Assembly: GCA_007644065.1 (NCBI GenBank) | Contig: VJWN01000010.1 | Location: forward strand, 1,541,642 to 1,605,641 | Length of the DNA: 64,000 nucleotides | Direction of reading: 5' to 3' | Origin: Margaritispora aquatica | Taxonomy: Eukaryota > Ascomycota > Leotiomycetes > Helotiales > Discinellaceae | In this document: positions 33,738-45,405 of the stretch, one piece after another | How positions within the stretch are numbered: position 1 is the stretch's first letter | Layout: each line of letters opens with the position of its first letter | Translations under genes and position numbers: made by a program | Notes under the pieces: model-generated | Told to the model about the DNA's origin: nothing | Database searches by the model: none | Seen by the model: the letters and a program-made list of their open reading frames with translations, nothing else

Positions 33738-34214
33738 TTTCGATTTCGATTTTGATTTTGATCTTGGGATCTCTTTGATAGAGGTGGATAATTTAGGTCG
33801 GTAACAGGCAGACGAGATGAGAGATCGAATGTAGATACCTACTCTGTAGAATTGGAACTTGAATGATAATGTCTACACTACAATAGATCGCAAGTGGTAT
33901 AGACACTTCTCCCTCTCCTCTAAAATCAACGACATTTCACTCACCATATGCCCCGTACCATCGAAAATTCAATCTCAACCTTACCTAAACTTTATCAAAG
34001 TATATAACTTAATCACCAAATTGTAGAATCTCGAACCGAATTTCATTCCAACTACCACCCCAAACCGCCATCTCAAACCCAACCTCTCTCGTTTACATTT
34101 TCTATAAGGACTGGACGGCAGATCAAGGGACGTCTCCCCTTGCCTAGCCCAAATCAACTCCCAACCTTCGAACTAACGATAAAGCTACATTCTCGACGGT
34201 CAAGCTAAAGTAGC
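33738..34214. other. Intergenic between convergent SelO and peptide gene B
   Basis: 3' UTR sequence with a short GATTTC/GATTTT run just after the SelO stop. The only marked site is the UGUAGAUA octamer at 33830. Confidence 0.55.
33830..33837 (+). promoter_or_regulatory. Candidate PUF-binding site in the SelO 3' UTR
   Basis: TGTAGATA, a perfect UGUANAUA octamer, 93 nt after the SelO stop codon. The placement is almost the same as the octamer behind nuo78. Binding is inferred. Confidence 0.4.
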
Positions 34215-34361
34215 TCAGATGTTCTCCACACCCGCTCCGCTGCCGCTCTCTCCACCGTTGGTGCCCCAATCGCCATGACCAGGCATCTTGAGATTCTCAA
34301 CACCTGCTCCGCTGCCGCTCTCTCCGCCGCAGGTGCCAGGATGCTCGATGACAGGATTCAT
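34215..34361 (-). CDS. Small repetitive peptide gene B, two GGESGSGAGVEN units
   Basis: One exon of 48 residues, starting MNPVIEHPGTC, then GGESGSGAGVENL, a spacer KMPGHGDWGTN, and a final GGESGSGAGVENI followed by the stop. It is a two-unit paralogue of the four-unit gene at 18135: same core, same W-x-GT lead-in, same C-terminal EN-I. No signal peptide or membrane span; a single Cys. Although only 147 nt long, the case for a gene is good. The repeat keeps frame, and a leader intron (34378-34436, GTAAGT ... CATCAG) lies 16 nt before the ATG as in gene A. A TATA-like ATATAAA sits at 34611-34617. The gene is tail to tail with SelO and 670 bp from an inverted-repeat element. Function unknown. 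Confidence 0.75.
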   Translation of the reverse strand: MNPVIEHPGTCGGESGSGAGVENLKMPGHGDWGTNGGESGSGAGVENI

Positions 34362-35027
34362 GATGATGCTGTTTATTCTGATGATAGAGAGTATTAGGGG
34401 TTGATCAAAACAAGCTACTTCCTTGACGTCACTTACGGAGTGTTTGAGCTTGAAGAAGTGATTTTAGGATTTTAGGTCTGTGGATAGGCCGATACTGTTG
34501 CGCGGTTAGTGGGGTTGGTGCTCAAGAGAAGTAGAAGATATTACCTTAAAGGGAGATAGATGGTTGATTGTTGACTGGTGATTGTCAAAAACGAGAGGCA
34601 AGACTAGATCTTTATATGTTTTCTTCGCATGCACCTAACTTCCTTTGTCTTGTGAAAGAAATGCTATCTCTTGTTTTTCCTCCTGTTGAATTCGTCATTT
34701 GTCTCTTACTGTGCATTCCATTGTTTCCCCTCCCGTCATGTAGGTGCCCTCCATCGGCACTATCTCTTCCTGAGGAGTAGCTCCATTCGCACCACGCACG
34801 CTGCATCCGGGAATTTCGTACTCGGTCGCAGCCTCAAGCTTCGCTTGTCGTTAGGCTAATGCTGATCTCTGGCCTGGTGATGGCTGAGGCTGATTTCCCT
34901 TAAAACTCGTATAATTAAGATAGGCAACAGAGGCTGATCTTTTGTAAGTTGAGACTAGCTCCTCTGAATAAGGTACTGGGAAAGTGACGTTCAGAATCCA
35001 ATTCGGAAGCGATCTCTCTATCTGATT
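34362..35027. promoter_or_regulatory. Promoter and spliced 5' UTR of peptide gene B
   Basis: Contains the leader intron 34378-34436 and a probable second one beginning GTAATATC near 34542 and ending CAACAG near 34496. The TATA-like box is at 34611-34617. The remainder up to the inverted-repeat element has no recognised feature. Confidence 0.5.
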
Positions 35028-35778
35028 ACCCTACGGAAGCAGGTTCGTTTTACATTATAACCAAATTCACTATAACCAGCGGCGATCTCGTTATAATATA
35101 TAGTGACTCGGTTTCGAGTATAACGAAGGTTTGTAAGTGGACTTTTACTTCGTTATAACTAATGGTAAGAATTACTATACTACTAGCCTTATAGCACATC
35201 TCACCATACTTTATAACGGCTTCGTTATATAGCACAGATATACGTACAGACATCGTATCCGGATCCTTCGTATAATATAAAATAGACCGTACCCGGATAT
35301 TTTGCCACCCTCTTACCGTAAATACCTCATTCCCCTCATTCCCCACATTCCCCTTATTCCCTTCATTCCCCTCATTCTCCTTCTTCATTCTCCTTCGAAT
35401 TTGTTCTCTTACAGACTTTTACAGACAGTAGATCCAAAGGCAGGTCGGTAGTAGATCCAAAGACAACTAGTAGATCTAGCAGATCTAGCAGATCCAAAGG
35501 TCAGTAGCAGATCTAGAGGTAGTATATAGATTCGTAGATAGATTGGTAGATTCCTAGGGTTTTAAACTTACTATAAGAGTCGTTATTTTTAATAGCGATA
35601 CCGTTATAAAATATAACTAGGAGATATAACGAAATCCGAAAAGTAGCTGTAAAAAAAGTCGAATTTCGTTATAACTAATGGTAAGCGCCGTTATAAATCG
35701 CTAAAATTCCCGTTGTTTTTTATAACGATCGTAATGGTAATATTTCTATATATTATGACGAACCTGCTTCCGTAGGGT
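35028..35778. mobile_element. Non-autonomous inverted-repeat DNA element (MITE-like), 751 bp
   Basis: Bounded by perfect 21-bp terminal inverted repeats, ACCCTACGGAAGCAGGTTCGT at 35028-35048 and its complement at 35758-35778. The interior is AT-rich, full of GTTATAA/TTATAAC motifs, and carries two internal repeat tracts: a CATTCCCCT run at about 35325-35390 and an AGATCCAAAG/AGATCTAGC run at about 35430-35515. No transposase frame. Both ends have adjacent T/A-rich flanks but no clean target duplication, so the superfamily is open; a Tc1/mariner or pogo-type driver is plausible. Confidence 0.8.
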
Positions 35779-36373
35779 TTGAAGATCAATTCGGCCTTCG
35801 GTAAGAGTTGATACTGTGGCTACCAGGACATCGACGATTCTTTAAGACAATAGATAATGGTTGGCTGAGACCATTCTTTGTGTCTTCGTTAGCAGATCAA
35901 GTCTGCTTCCGGACAACAACTCGTCCAGCATAAAGACATTCGCCATGTCTCACTTTCTTTCCACGGCAGCAGCGAAGGAGTTGATCATCAGATTTTCCCA
36001 CAATCCCAAAGACGAGAAGAGCGGTCGATCTCGAATTTTGAAAACTTGCGTAGGTGACAGCTTCTAATAGCTAGTATTTGCTTTGACGTTCTACAGACGA
36101 CTGTGATTCACACTTTCTTGCGAATCTCAAGCTACTGAGCTTCACCCGAAAGATTGAAGAGATTTGAATGCCTTTTGGTTTTCGAATACCACTTGCTCGC
36201 AGCCAATTTCGGCCCTTAGTGTGACATGTGCTTCCCTTCTGCGTGTGCGTTATTGAAAATCTAAGTAAAATAGGAATTATTGTATCTGTTGATTTCAAAA
36301 CTTTATAGAAAGATTTATCTTCTATATTGCACAATGTCAGAAAGCACTATAATGAGATTTATCTTAAGTATCG
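35779..36373. other. Intergenic between two mobile elements
   Basis: Normal base composition and no supported gene. The last bases, 36374-36378, are the ACTTG target site of the LTR element. Confidence 0.5.
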
Positions 36374-36378
36374 ACTTG

Positions 36379-36597
36379 TGTCAGTTAGAGGTCACGTGCT
36401 TTTATGCATGATATTCGGTTATTTTGATTCTCTTCTTAATCTTACTGTATTCCTTATAATATAAGAGTATTCCTTACGAAGTACTAATCTATCTATATAT
36501 ATAGAGCTCTCTACTACGGTAGATACTCTTTAGACTCTTTAATCCTATCTATTTTACCTACTACTTCTTTACGTAATTTACTTTCTATTATCTATTA
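36379..36597 (+). repeat. 5' LTR of the copia element
   Basis: 219 bp, starting TGTCAGTTAGAGGTCACGTG. All visible differences from the 3' LTR are transitions. Confidence 0.92.
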
Positions 36598-39500
36598 GTT
36601 ACGATCCCGGTTTGTATTATAACTATTTCTAGACACGGAATATACGGCGATTACTACTATTAGGAAGGCTATAGAACGTCTAAAACTATATTATTTTTAG
36701 CTATATCTAAGCGAAAATCTAGATAGGAATAGTCTCCGAGAATAGTATTCTCTCGTTAACTTACTATATTAGTACTAATATCTATAATCCTTAGGGATTT
36801 AAAAGATTAGTTAAAGTAGATCGAGATAATTAGAACCTCTACCCTTAAATATAATATCTAGAAATACTATAACCCTAGAGTTAAAGAGATTCTAATATTA
36901 GTTAAACTAAAAAGACTAACCTTAAACGATATATTACCTATAGTAATACCTTTTAATATAAATATAGGTATATAACCTCCTCTAAGAGTATATATATTAC
37001 TTAATAGAAAAGAAAGGGATTATCTACGTATATTATTAAAGGATTACTAAAGAGATATTAAGCTCTTCGACAAATAGTTAGAAGTACTAGTAGACTTACG
37101 TATAAAAATCTAAGTATTAGTATATATTAAAATAATACGTTATACCTTTAATACTAATATAGTATATTAGATACTACAAGCTTTATAAGTAAGATTCGTA
37201 CCTATACTTAAAGAAAGAAAACAAAAGCTAATCTCTAATTAGCGGAAGCTTTCGAAACTAACTAAAAGTTAAGATATCGATATATAGCTTAATAAGTAAG
37301 AAACTATATATAACGATTACGTAGTAATAACACTTCTAGATATAACTAGAGATAGGCCTTACTACGATTTCCTTAATATAGTATAGTTAATTAACGTATC
37401 TTAGTATAACTTATAACGATATAAGATTACTAACAGCGACGAAATTTTATTTAGAGAATTATTCTCTAGTCTAAAAAGATATAGGAGAACTACTTATATA
37501 ATTAATACTAGAGATTAGTATAGAGCTTTCGGTATATTAATATTAGAAGAAACTAGTTAATCAAAGTATACGTCTCCGACTTTTAAAGGAAAAAACACGA
37601 AGAATAAAATACTTATATACGTATATAAACAAGAGTATTAGTACTCCGAGTACCTCTATATTTACGAATCTCTACGATCTATAGGCTAGAAGGTAGATAA
37701 AGTAATAATAAAGGTATTTACTAATAAAGCTACTAGCAATAATATCTTTAAAAAGTAACTCGAAAATTTAAGATTAAAAAAGGTATAGTAAATATCAAAT
37801 AATAATACTAATATCGATAAAATATTAGGTTTAGGAAGTAAAAAGACACTATCTACTTTTATAATCTTACGAGGAACGGCTCCTAATTAGCCGAACTCGC
37901 AAAATAAGGCCTCTAATTAGCTAAAAATAGACGAGAATATTATATTTAATACTAGAGGGAATACGGCCACTTATACACTCTAAGACAGTATTATACTAGA
38001 TTTAGACTTAATAACGTATATATACAACGATTAAAGTAGATTTATTAAATTTTAAAAAGTAAGAATAGATAAAGTATTATTTATAGAAGATATAGTAATT
38101 CCTATATTAGGTATAGGAAAAATCTAGTACATCCTAGAATATAAAGGTATACTAAATAGTTAAATTATTTATCTTTCGGAAGTACTATATATCCCTATAT
38201 TCTATACAAACATTACGAGCTTATAAAAGTTTATAGATTAAGGGGTCTACTAGGATATATCTATAGTAAAATTAATATATAACAACGTCGAATTTAGCTA
38301 AACACTAATAAAATACAGCTAGTTCTATCTAGAATACTAGCTACTTAAAACAGCTTTGAGTTTCTATATATCTAATATAGTAAGACACTCCGTATTCGAA
38401 GCACACTTATTACGTAAGCTAAAACCACCTAGAAAAGCTATACTCGATAAATAGTATAGTATAATAGGTTATCTATATAATAAAGTTATATTATACCTAG
38501 AAATATTATATAAAAAGGTTATAATAAAAACAAAAAAACTCTCGGAAGGGAAGTATAAGTAATACTATAAGACTAATTTATAATAAATTATTAGTAAAAG
38601 ATAGAAAACATAACCTTTTATACTTTATTTTAAAGTTTATTAGAATCTTATCTATATTTAACTAGCCGAAGGACTTACTAAATACCTTATATATTTTTAC
38701 TATCTATCGACGTATATATATTATATATATATATTCGTTAAAAAGGATAAAAGAATACTAATTCTTATAGTACAAAGCTTTATTAGATACGTCGAAACAC
38801 GCTAGAAGTAGAAAGTTAGGATCTTTTATAAGGATAGAGAGTTAGGATATAGACTAGTATATAAAGCTTTTATTACAAACGAAGGAATTAAGGAGTATAT
38901 CTCGGCGTCTAATATATATAGCTAGAATAGAGGTACTAAGAAAAGTAGAAAGATACTTATTAATAGAGCTAATAGCCTTTTAAACTAAAGGAATCTACCT
39001 ATAGGTTAGTTAATAGAGGCCTATAAGACTATAGGTTATCTTCTAAATCGGTTATCTATACACTAACTTAACTAGGAAACTTTACTAGGAACACTATAAA
39101 AATACTATAGATTAATTAACTATAAGCCTAACTTAGTGTATCTTATCGAGTATAGAAGTAAAGCTTATATATATATTAAGAATTATCCTAAGCTTAAAAA
39201 ACTAGTACTAAGAGTATACGTAGGCTACCTAGTAGACTATAATTCTATTAATATCTTTCGTATTTAGCTACTAGAGAAACGAAAGGTAATATTAATAAGA
39301 GATATAGTATTTAATATAATATAGAGATAGAAGAAGAACGAAGCCCTTAAGGCAACTCCTATTTAGGTTCTAGATATTATTAAGATAATAGAACTAGAGG
39401 TTAGCTAATTAGAGGCTAAGGATCTTAAGGATTACGAACTCTTATTAGAGGAAATAAGTAATATAATATAAGTTAATATCTCTAGTAACGATATACTAAT

Positions 39501-41685
39501 AATCGAAGAAGTTAACTCGGAATTAGAATAGGAAACTAAAGGATTAATAATACCTAAAAAAACGCTTAAAGTAGAAAAACTCGCTTATAGGCCCCGCTAA
39601 GAATATAATAAAATCGAAAATCTATACTTAAATATATCAAATAATTAACTATAACGCTTATAGAATAATCTATAAAATATAGAAACGTATAATTAGATAT
39701 AGTAGAACGAAGGATCTAATTTATCTACGGAGAATCTAATACTACCCCTAAGAACTAAGTAGGTAGACGCTTAAATAGTTAATAAACGAAACATTATCTA
39801 AGGGAAACGTATACGAAAACAGACAATATTCGTAGCTATATATAGTTAACTTAGTAGCTTAGCTACTTTTTATATAGAAATAGTAGACGCTATAGTATAT
39901 AACTAATAAAAAATATATAAAAGAGATCTACTACCTATACTACGAAGCTAGAAAGAATTGAACTAGTATCCCTATACGACAGGCTTTCTTATAGTAGTAA
40001 AGAAAGAATACGTAGACCTAAAGGCTCTTAATATATAGAGTAAAATCAAAAAGTTAGAAAAAGTAAGGAATATCAAAGCTCTCCTTATAATATAGGTCTT
40101 TATATACAAGTATAATAGTGATAGGTACCTAGAAAAGCTTAAGGTACGCCTATATATTAGAAGAGATCTCTATATCCAAACCGACAAAGACACTTATATA
40201 GCTATACTCTCTATAAGAGTATTTAGATACCTTATAGTAATTACTACGTTCTTTAACCTTAATATTAAGTAGCTAGACGCTATTAACGCGTTTAGAAACG
40301 TATTTATCGATAAGACTATCTATATCTTATACGCCGAAGGTTTTATAGATAAAAAAGGAATAATAAGGGAATTCGAATTACTACTTAATAGAGTACTATA
40401 TAGACTCCTAAGATCACTATTACTATAGTTTAAGATACTATATAGAGAGATAAAAAAGCTAGGTTTCGAGCCTATACTAGAGTACGTATATCTATTTATT
40501 AGTAAGTATCTTATCGTATTCTTCTACGTCGATAATATAGCGATTTTATACTATCTATCTAATAAAGAATACTATATTATATTTAGAAATACTATTATAA
40601 ATATCTTTAAAATACGTAATCTTAATAATCTTAAGTGGTTTCTAGGTATATAAGTGTTAAAAGATAGAGATTAACGTAAAATCTAGTTATATTAGAATAT
40701 ATATATTAACAAAGTTACTACGAATTTTAAGGTTATATCTATATCGAAATATAATAAAACGTTATTTACTATAGAGAAATTAGTACTATACCGAGGTACT
40801 ATAACTAGATTCTAGGTATATAACTATTAGTGTAAAATAGGTTCGATAACCTACCCTATAAACTATTACCGACCCGATCTCGCGTATACTATGTAGAAGT
40901 TTATATCGTTTTTATAGAATCTATCTAAGAAATATACGGATATAGCGTTATATATTATTAACTATATACTAGGTACGAAGTTCCTTACGCTAGAACTTAG
41001 CGCTACTAACGATAATAAGAATACTTACCCTTTTAAATTATTATCGGATATATTATTCGTAGATTACTCTAATCGGAAAAGTACTAAAGGAAGGCTTATT
41101 AAGCTCCTTTATAGTACTATTAACTAGTAAATAGTTAAACAAAACTTAGTAAGTACGTTAACTATAGAGGTTAAGCTAGTATCGATATCCTATCTTATCT
41201 TATAGTTACTATAGTGGTTAAGGTTCCTAGATAATGTTAGGCTAGAACTCTAGTAGAAACCACTAGTTCTATATAATAATAGGTAGACGATACGGCTTCT
41301 TTTAGAAAAAATACTAAAGCTTATTACGAAACTTAAGTATATCGATATCTATAATTACTAGCTAAGATAAAAGCTAGGTAAAGGTAACTTCGACTTACAG
41401 TAGAGGGAGACTAATAATATACTAGCTAATGGATTTACTAAAGTACTTTTAGTATAGAATCACGCTAGGTTTCTTAAGTATTTAAGAATAGTTAACGTCG
41501 AAAAACTCGTAAAAGCTTATAACGAAAACTCTCGATAATTCGATATATTTTAATTTCAAATTCGCTACGTAGAATTTTTCGTATTTTTCGAAGATTTCTA
41601 AGCTTATAATTAGTAGATATACTCCTTCGTATATTTTTCTTGTTTTTTATTAGTTATCCTTTACTACTTTTAGTCTAGGGGGGTG

Positions 41686-41904
41686 TATTAGTTAGAGGTC
41701 ACGTACTTTTATATATAATATTCGGTTATTTTAATTCTCTTCTTAATCTTACTATATTCCTTATAATATAAGAGCATTCCTTACGAAGTACTAATCTATC
41801 TATATATATAGAGCTCTCTACTACGGTAGATACTCTTCAGACTCTTCAATCCTATCTATTTCACCTACTGCTTCCTTACGTGATTCACCCCCTATCATCC
41901 ATCA
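41686..41904 (+). repeat. 3' LTR of the copia element
   Basis: 219 bp, starting TATTAGTTAGAGGTCACGTA, where the original TGTCAG has become TATTAG, and ending in CA. It directly abuts the second ACTTG. Confidence 0.92.
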
Positions 41905-41909
41905 ACTTG

Positions 41910-44107
41910 ACGTCTTCTCGATCACAAATCTGAAAGTATTCAGCACCTGTTTTTGACATATCGAACAAGATACCTACAACAGAGAACAGGAGTGACCCAA
42001 CAGCTCAATGTCGTTAGATGGGTGAACGTGCCTTTGGTTTCTTGCGTGATTATGTGGAGTTCCTCCGCTTTCGATCTTGCCGCTGCAATGTCTCGCCTCG
42101 TATCTTTCATATTTCTTTTTTCGTATTTTCCGCAAGCCTATGACATCAATTTCAAGACAAAGATCTACCTCAGATATAGGGGTGGAAAACCAGTAGGAAC
42201 GATTAGTCTAGCGCTACTCCGGAGGTTGAAATGTCTATCGTCGACGCTTTTCGTTGCTAAAAATGTCAGTGACACCTATGGGATCGTTGCCCCACTTCGA
42301 ATTGAGCCTCGAAAGAATGATTAACGAGAGCAAGAAAGAAGGGAGAAAAAAGGGGTTTACCTGAATCTCACACCGCTTAATTGATTTGGAGAGGGGTTGG
42401 CCAATAGGTTAAATACCTGGAAGCTCCCACCGTAGATCCTATGATATCCTACCAATATCTTTAGACCAGTGGAAAGCACGAGCCGTATTTCTCACTATTT
42501 TCGATTGTCCATTGGGCCAAAATATGCCAACAAGTCAAGAGGCGAAGACAGTACAGAGACGATCGCACTTGTTCTTGATGAGAGAACTTTCTCATTCGCA
42601 CTACCTAAGTTCAAGCGGGGAATTGCATGATGCGAATTTCTACCAGTTCTTTTGATCAACTCTGACTGATAGAACCTACAATGATCACGGAAGTGCCAAA
42701 ATCCAACGAAAGACTTATGATGCACCAATGCATGCGGTAATACGACTATAGCCCATCTAGTGTACTAAGTTCCCGCGTCCCGTCTTTGAGAAACAATGAA
42801 TAACAGGTGCTTGGTGCAGCACTGGCTAGGTTCTTCTTTCGCTGGCTACGTAGGTCAGTGATTGACGGCTGACAAAACTTGAAATGGGTCTCGCTTATTC
42901 GGTTACCACGCAACAGAGTGTTTTGCTGAGATATGTATTCATGAGACTTCGATTGAGCTGCAGGGGGCAATATTGAGCTGCTGCTTTGCGCTAACTTGCG
43001 GAATTTTTTTTTTTGGCGAATTAGTGAAGGCCTCAGAATATGTTGTTGGGAGGATGAGTGTAAGACAAGTTGAATGAATTTTCAGGACTTAATTGAGGGC
43101 TGAGAAGGGGGTGGATCACGTGGTACAGAGGTAGGTGAAAAGATAGGATGAAGGCGTCTAAAAAGCTTCTATAAGAGTAGAAAGCTCTAAATATATAAAT
43201 AGATTAGCGTCTATAACGCTTAATCTTATAGAACGGAATAAATAGTAAGGAATGTAGTAAAAATGAGGATAATTAGGTAATAACCATAGTGTTGTATAAT
43301 CTCCAACCGACAAGAACCTCAAGGGTCCTTGGTATAACACCCTAGGTACCAATAGAGGAGATAATAACCGCGGTGCATTTTTATATCCTCTATCAAGTGA
43401 GAATATTATTGACTTAACACTGTCTTCTATTCCAAGTTTAAGCTTAGGCCTGATTCTCACCACTTTGAGCTCGCCTATCCCTTTGAGCTCGTTAACATCC
43501 TCATTTTCGATTCTGCTCACTACAAGCTCACTTGTATCTTCATCACAGTTGGGTAAGCTAATTACCCAGTATGATTGGTCGAGCTAATTTTTCACTCGAA
43601 GCCCGGTATCATTAACTTGCTCGGTAGGATGCATCGCGACTCCAGAGGCCATCTGCGGTCTCAGGAGCATGACGGAAATTCCTGAAGAGCAGATCATTAC
43701 ACAACAAATTTACCCATACGAGTATCACTGCAGCACAGCATGCGACTCGTATTACCGAGGAGATCCAAACGTTCATCCTTGCCGTGGCTAGATTTACGAT
43801 AGCGCCGTTCCCCTATGCACATTACTATACGTGACTGCTCTGTCGCTAGGACCTGTTCCTTCCTTGGAAGGACCTTTGTAGTACGAGAAGTCATGTCCAG
43901 CACCGCCATTTCCTCCCGGACTACTGTGCAACTTTGGACTTGTAACGAAAGAAACTGATTTGAACGGCGTTTCAATGCAAGAGCTGAGACTTCCGCCAGC
44001 TGATTACCCTAACGATTGTTAGTCTCACTGCCAAACATCAGTAGATCCTAACACCTTGTCTCCATTTCTGATCTTCAGCTTCTCTATTTACACAAATTGC
44101 TATTGTT
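41910..44107. other. Gene-poor interval with a small RIP relic
   Basis: Frames of 75-125 codons on both strands show nothing recognisable. Composition is ordinary except for the AT-rich block at 43140-43560. Confidence 0.5.
43140..43560. repeat. Short RIP-like AT-rich block
   Basis: About 400 bp with the same sequence texture as the degraded copia element (TATAAATAGATTAG, TTAATCTTATAG), fading into normal DNA on its right side. The parent repeat cannot be named. Confidence 0.45.
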
Positions 44108-45305
44108 ATGCATCAACAGCTGCAGCACTTGATCCACCTCACAATGGAGGCTCAACATTCAGATTACTGTGGGATATCGACTGTGTCCTTGAAAGAAACA
44201 CCACCAATTTGCAGAAGTGGTTCTAGCGAAATATTCGACCCAAAATACCTGATCTTTTCAAGATTAGTTGTGAATAAGGTTCAATGCCACACACTCTGTT
44301 CAAACACAGCTGGTTGCTCATTTTACAGCTGGGATCGCAAGTTCGGCTCATCTAAATGTAGCCTTTTCAATACCGCTGTCAAGGATCTGCCATTCGAGAG
44401 TAACGAAACTCCTGTATTCACCGACATCGCATGTACTGTACCTCCCCCTGGCCCTTTCAACCCAATTTGTGGCTTCCCAGCTTCCAACAACGACTACAGC
44501 GGATATAGCACGATTCAGGCACAATACGCACATGAATGCAAGGAACTTTGTGCAACGGCCAGTGCCTCGAATCCTAAAAGTCCTTGTCTAAGCTACACTT
44601 GGGCTCCAGATAGACCGCAACCGCGGTGTATTTTGCATACCCAAGATGTAGCCTCTTATAGTCCAATAGCAGACGAAAGCGGCCAACTCTGGTACGATGC
44701 TAGTTGCAACCCGCCTAGCTTCCCAGATGGGCCGATATGCTCATACTCGGCAGACCCTACTCTCTTTCTCGGAAGCGAAAGCTGGACGCTCGCTGATTTG
44801 GGACTCCCTGAAGCTTCTGAAATCCGGTTCTGGCAGTCAGCTTGCTTCCTCTATCCATCTGGTAGCACGGTTCCGATCTTCAAAGCCTATTCTTGGGACT
44901 CGGTCACCATTACTTGTACCTGCTACCGCGACACGGTTGCAATGCTCGACCCACCCTTTGTTGTAGACTCTCAGCTCTTATTTAGCAACACAACTTGCGA
45001 CGTGGCGTCCTCGCGATTGTGTGGATATATAGGCTCTCTAAATTCATATGCCGCTCCGCACATCGTATCGAAAGGTATTCAGGAGGCAAGCCCCTATTGT
45101 AATGATCTGCCGAGAAACTCCTGCCTGTTCAAGCTTCACGTGGAATGAATCGAATATCACGTGTGTCTTCTACAATACTCATGTTATCAATCTGTTGGAC
45201 TATCGGGCTACACCCATTTATGAATTGGAATTCGACGACAAGACTTGTAGCAGAAAAGAGGTCAAGTTCTTTATTGTGCTTTGGATATGGAAAGATCTGT
45301 GGTAG
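44108..45305 (+). pseudogene. Four-module cysteine-rich PAN/apple-like protein, probably frameshifted
   Basis: From 44108 a frame of 346 codons contains four modules of about 80-95 residues with the same layout: C, then an LC, then C..Y.W or C..F.W, C.L or C.F, and a closing C. Examples are VQCHTLCSNTAGCSFYSWD and HECKELCATAS ... PCLSYTW. This resembles the PAN/apple modules common in secreted proteins of filamentous fungi. In module 4 the frame ends at 45148, but the expected continuation (CRETPACSSFTWNES, CVFYNTHV, DDKTC) runs on in another frame from about 45108 to 45305. No GT-AG intron fits, so a small deletion near 45100 is the simplest reading. No signal peptide precedes the first module, so exon 1 is missing or unseen. 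A sequencing error is the alternative. Confidence 0.55.
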
Positions 45306-45405
45306 CCTGGGGTTTGGACGAAAAAATGAGTATGTGAAAGGTTGGAGCTTTCGGGAGATTTTGTCTGAGCTGTAAATTTAGTACAAATAATCTACAAGAA
45401 TGATT

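Larger units (their letters stand above)
36379..41904 (+). mobile_element. Ty1/copia LTR retrotransposon, complete but destroyed by RIP
   Basis: 5,526 bp flanked by a 5-bp target duplication ACTTG (36374-36378 and 41905-41909). The internal region is very AT-rich with CpA/TpG nearly absent. All frames are riddled with stops, mostly at expected Gln or Trp codons. Conceptual reading still shows copia order: integrase-like text around 38.9-39.3 kb (NRGT..., LLNRLSIH, a VGY block), then reverse transcriptase at 40.1-40.7 kb (LDAINAF, FYVDNIAI, FLGIQ-like), then a C-terminal RNase H region. A polypurine run (AGGGGGG) sits just before the 3' LTR. Integrase before RT assigns it to copia and not gypsy. 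No open gene survives. Confidence 0.92.
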
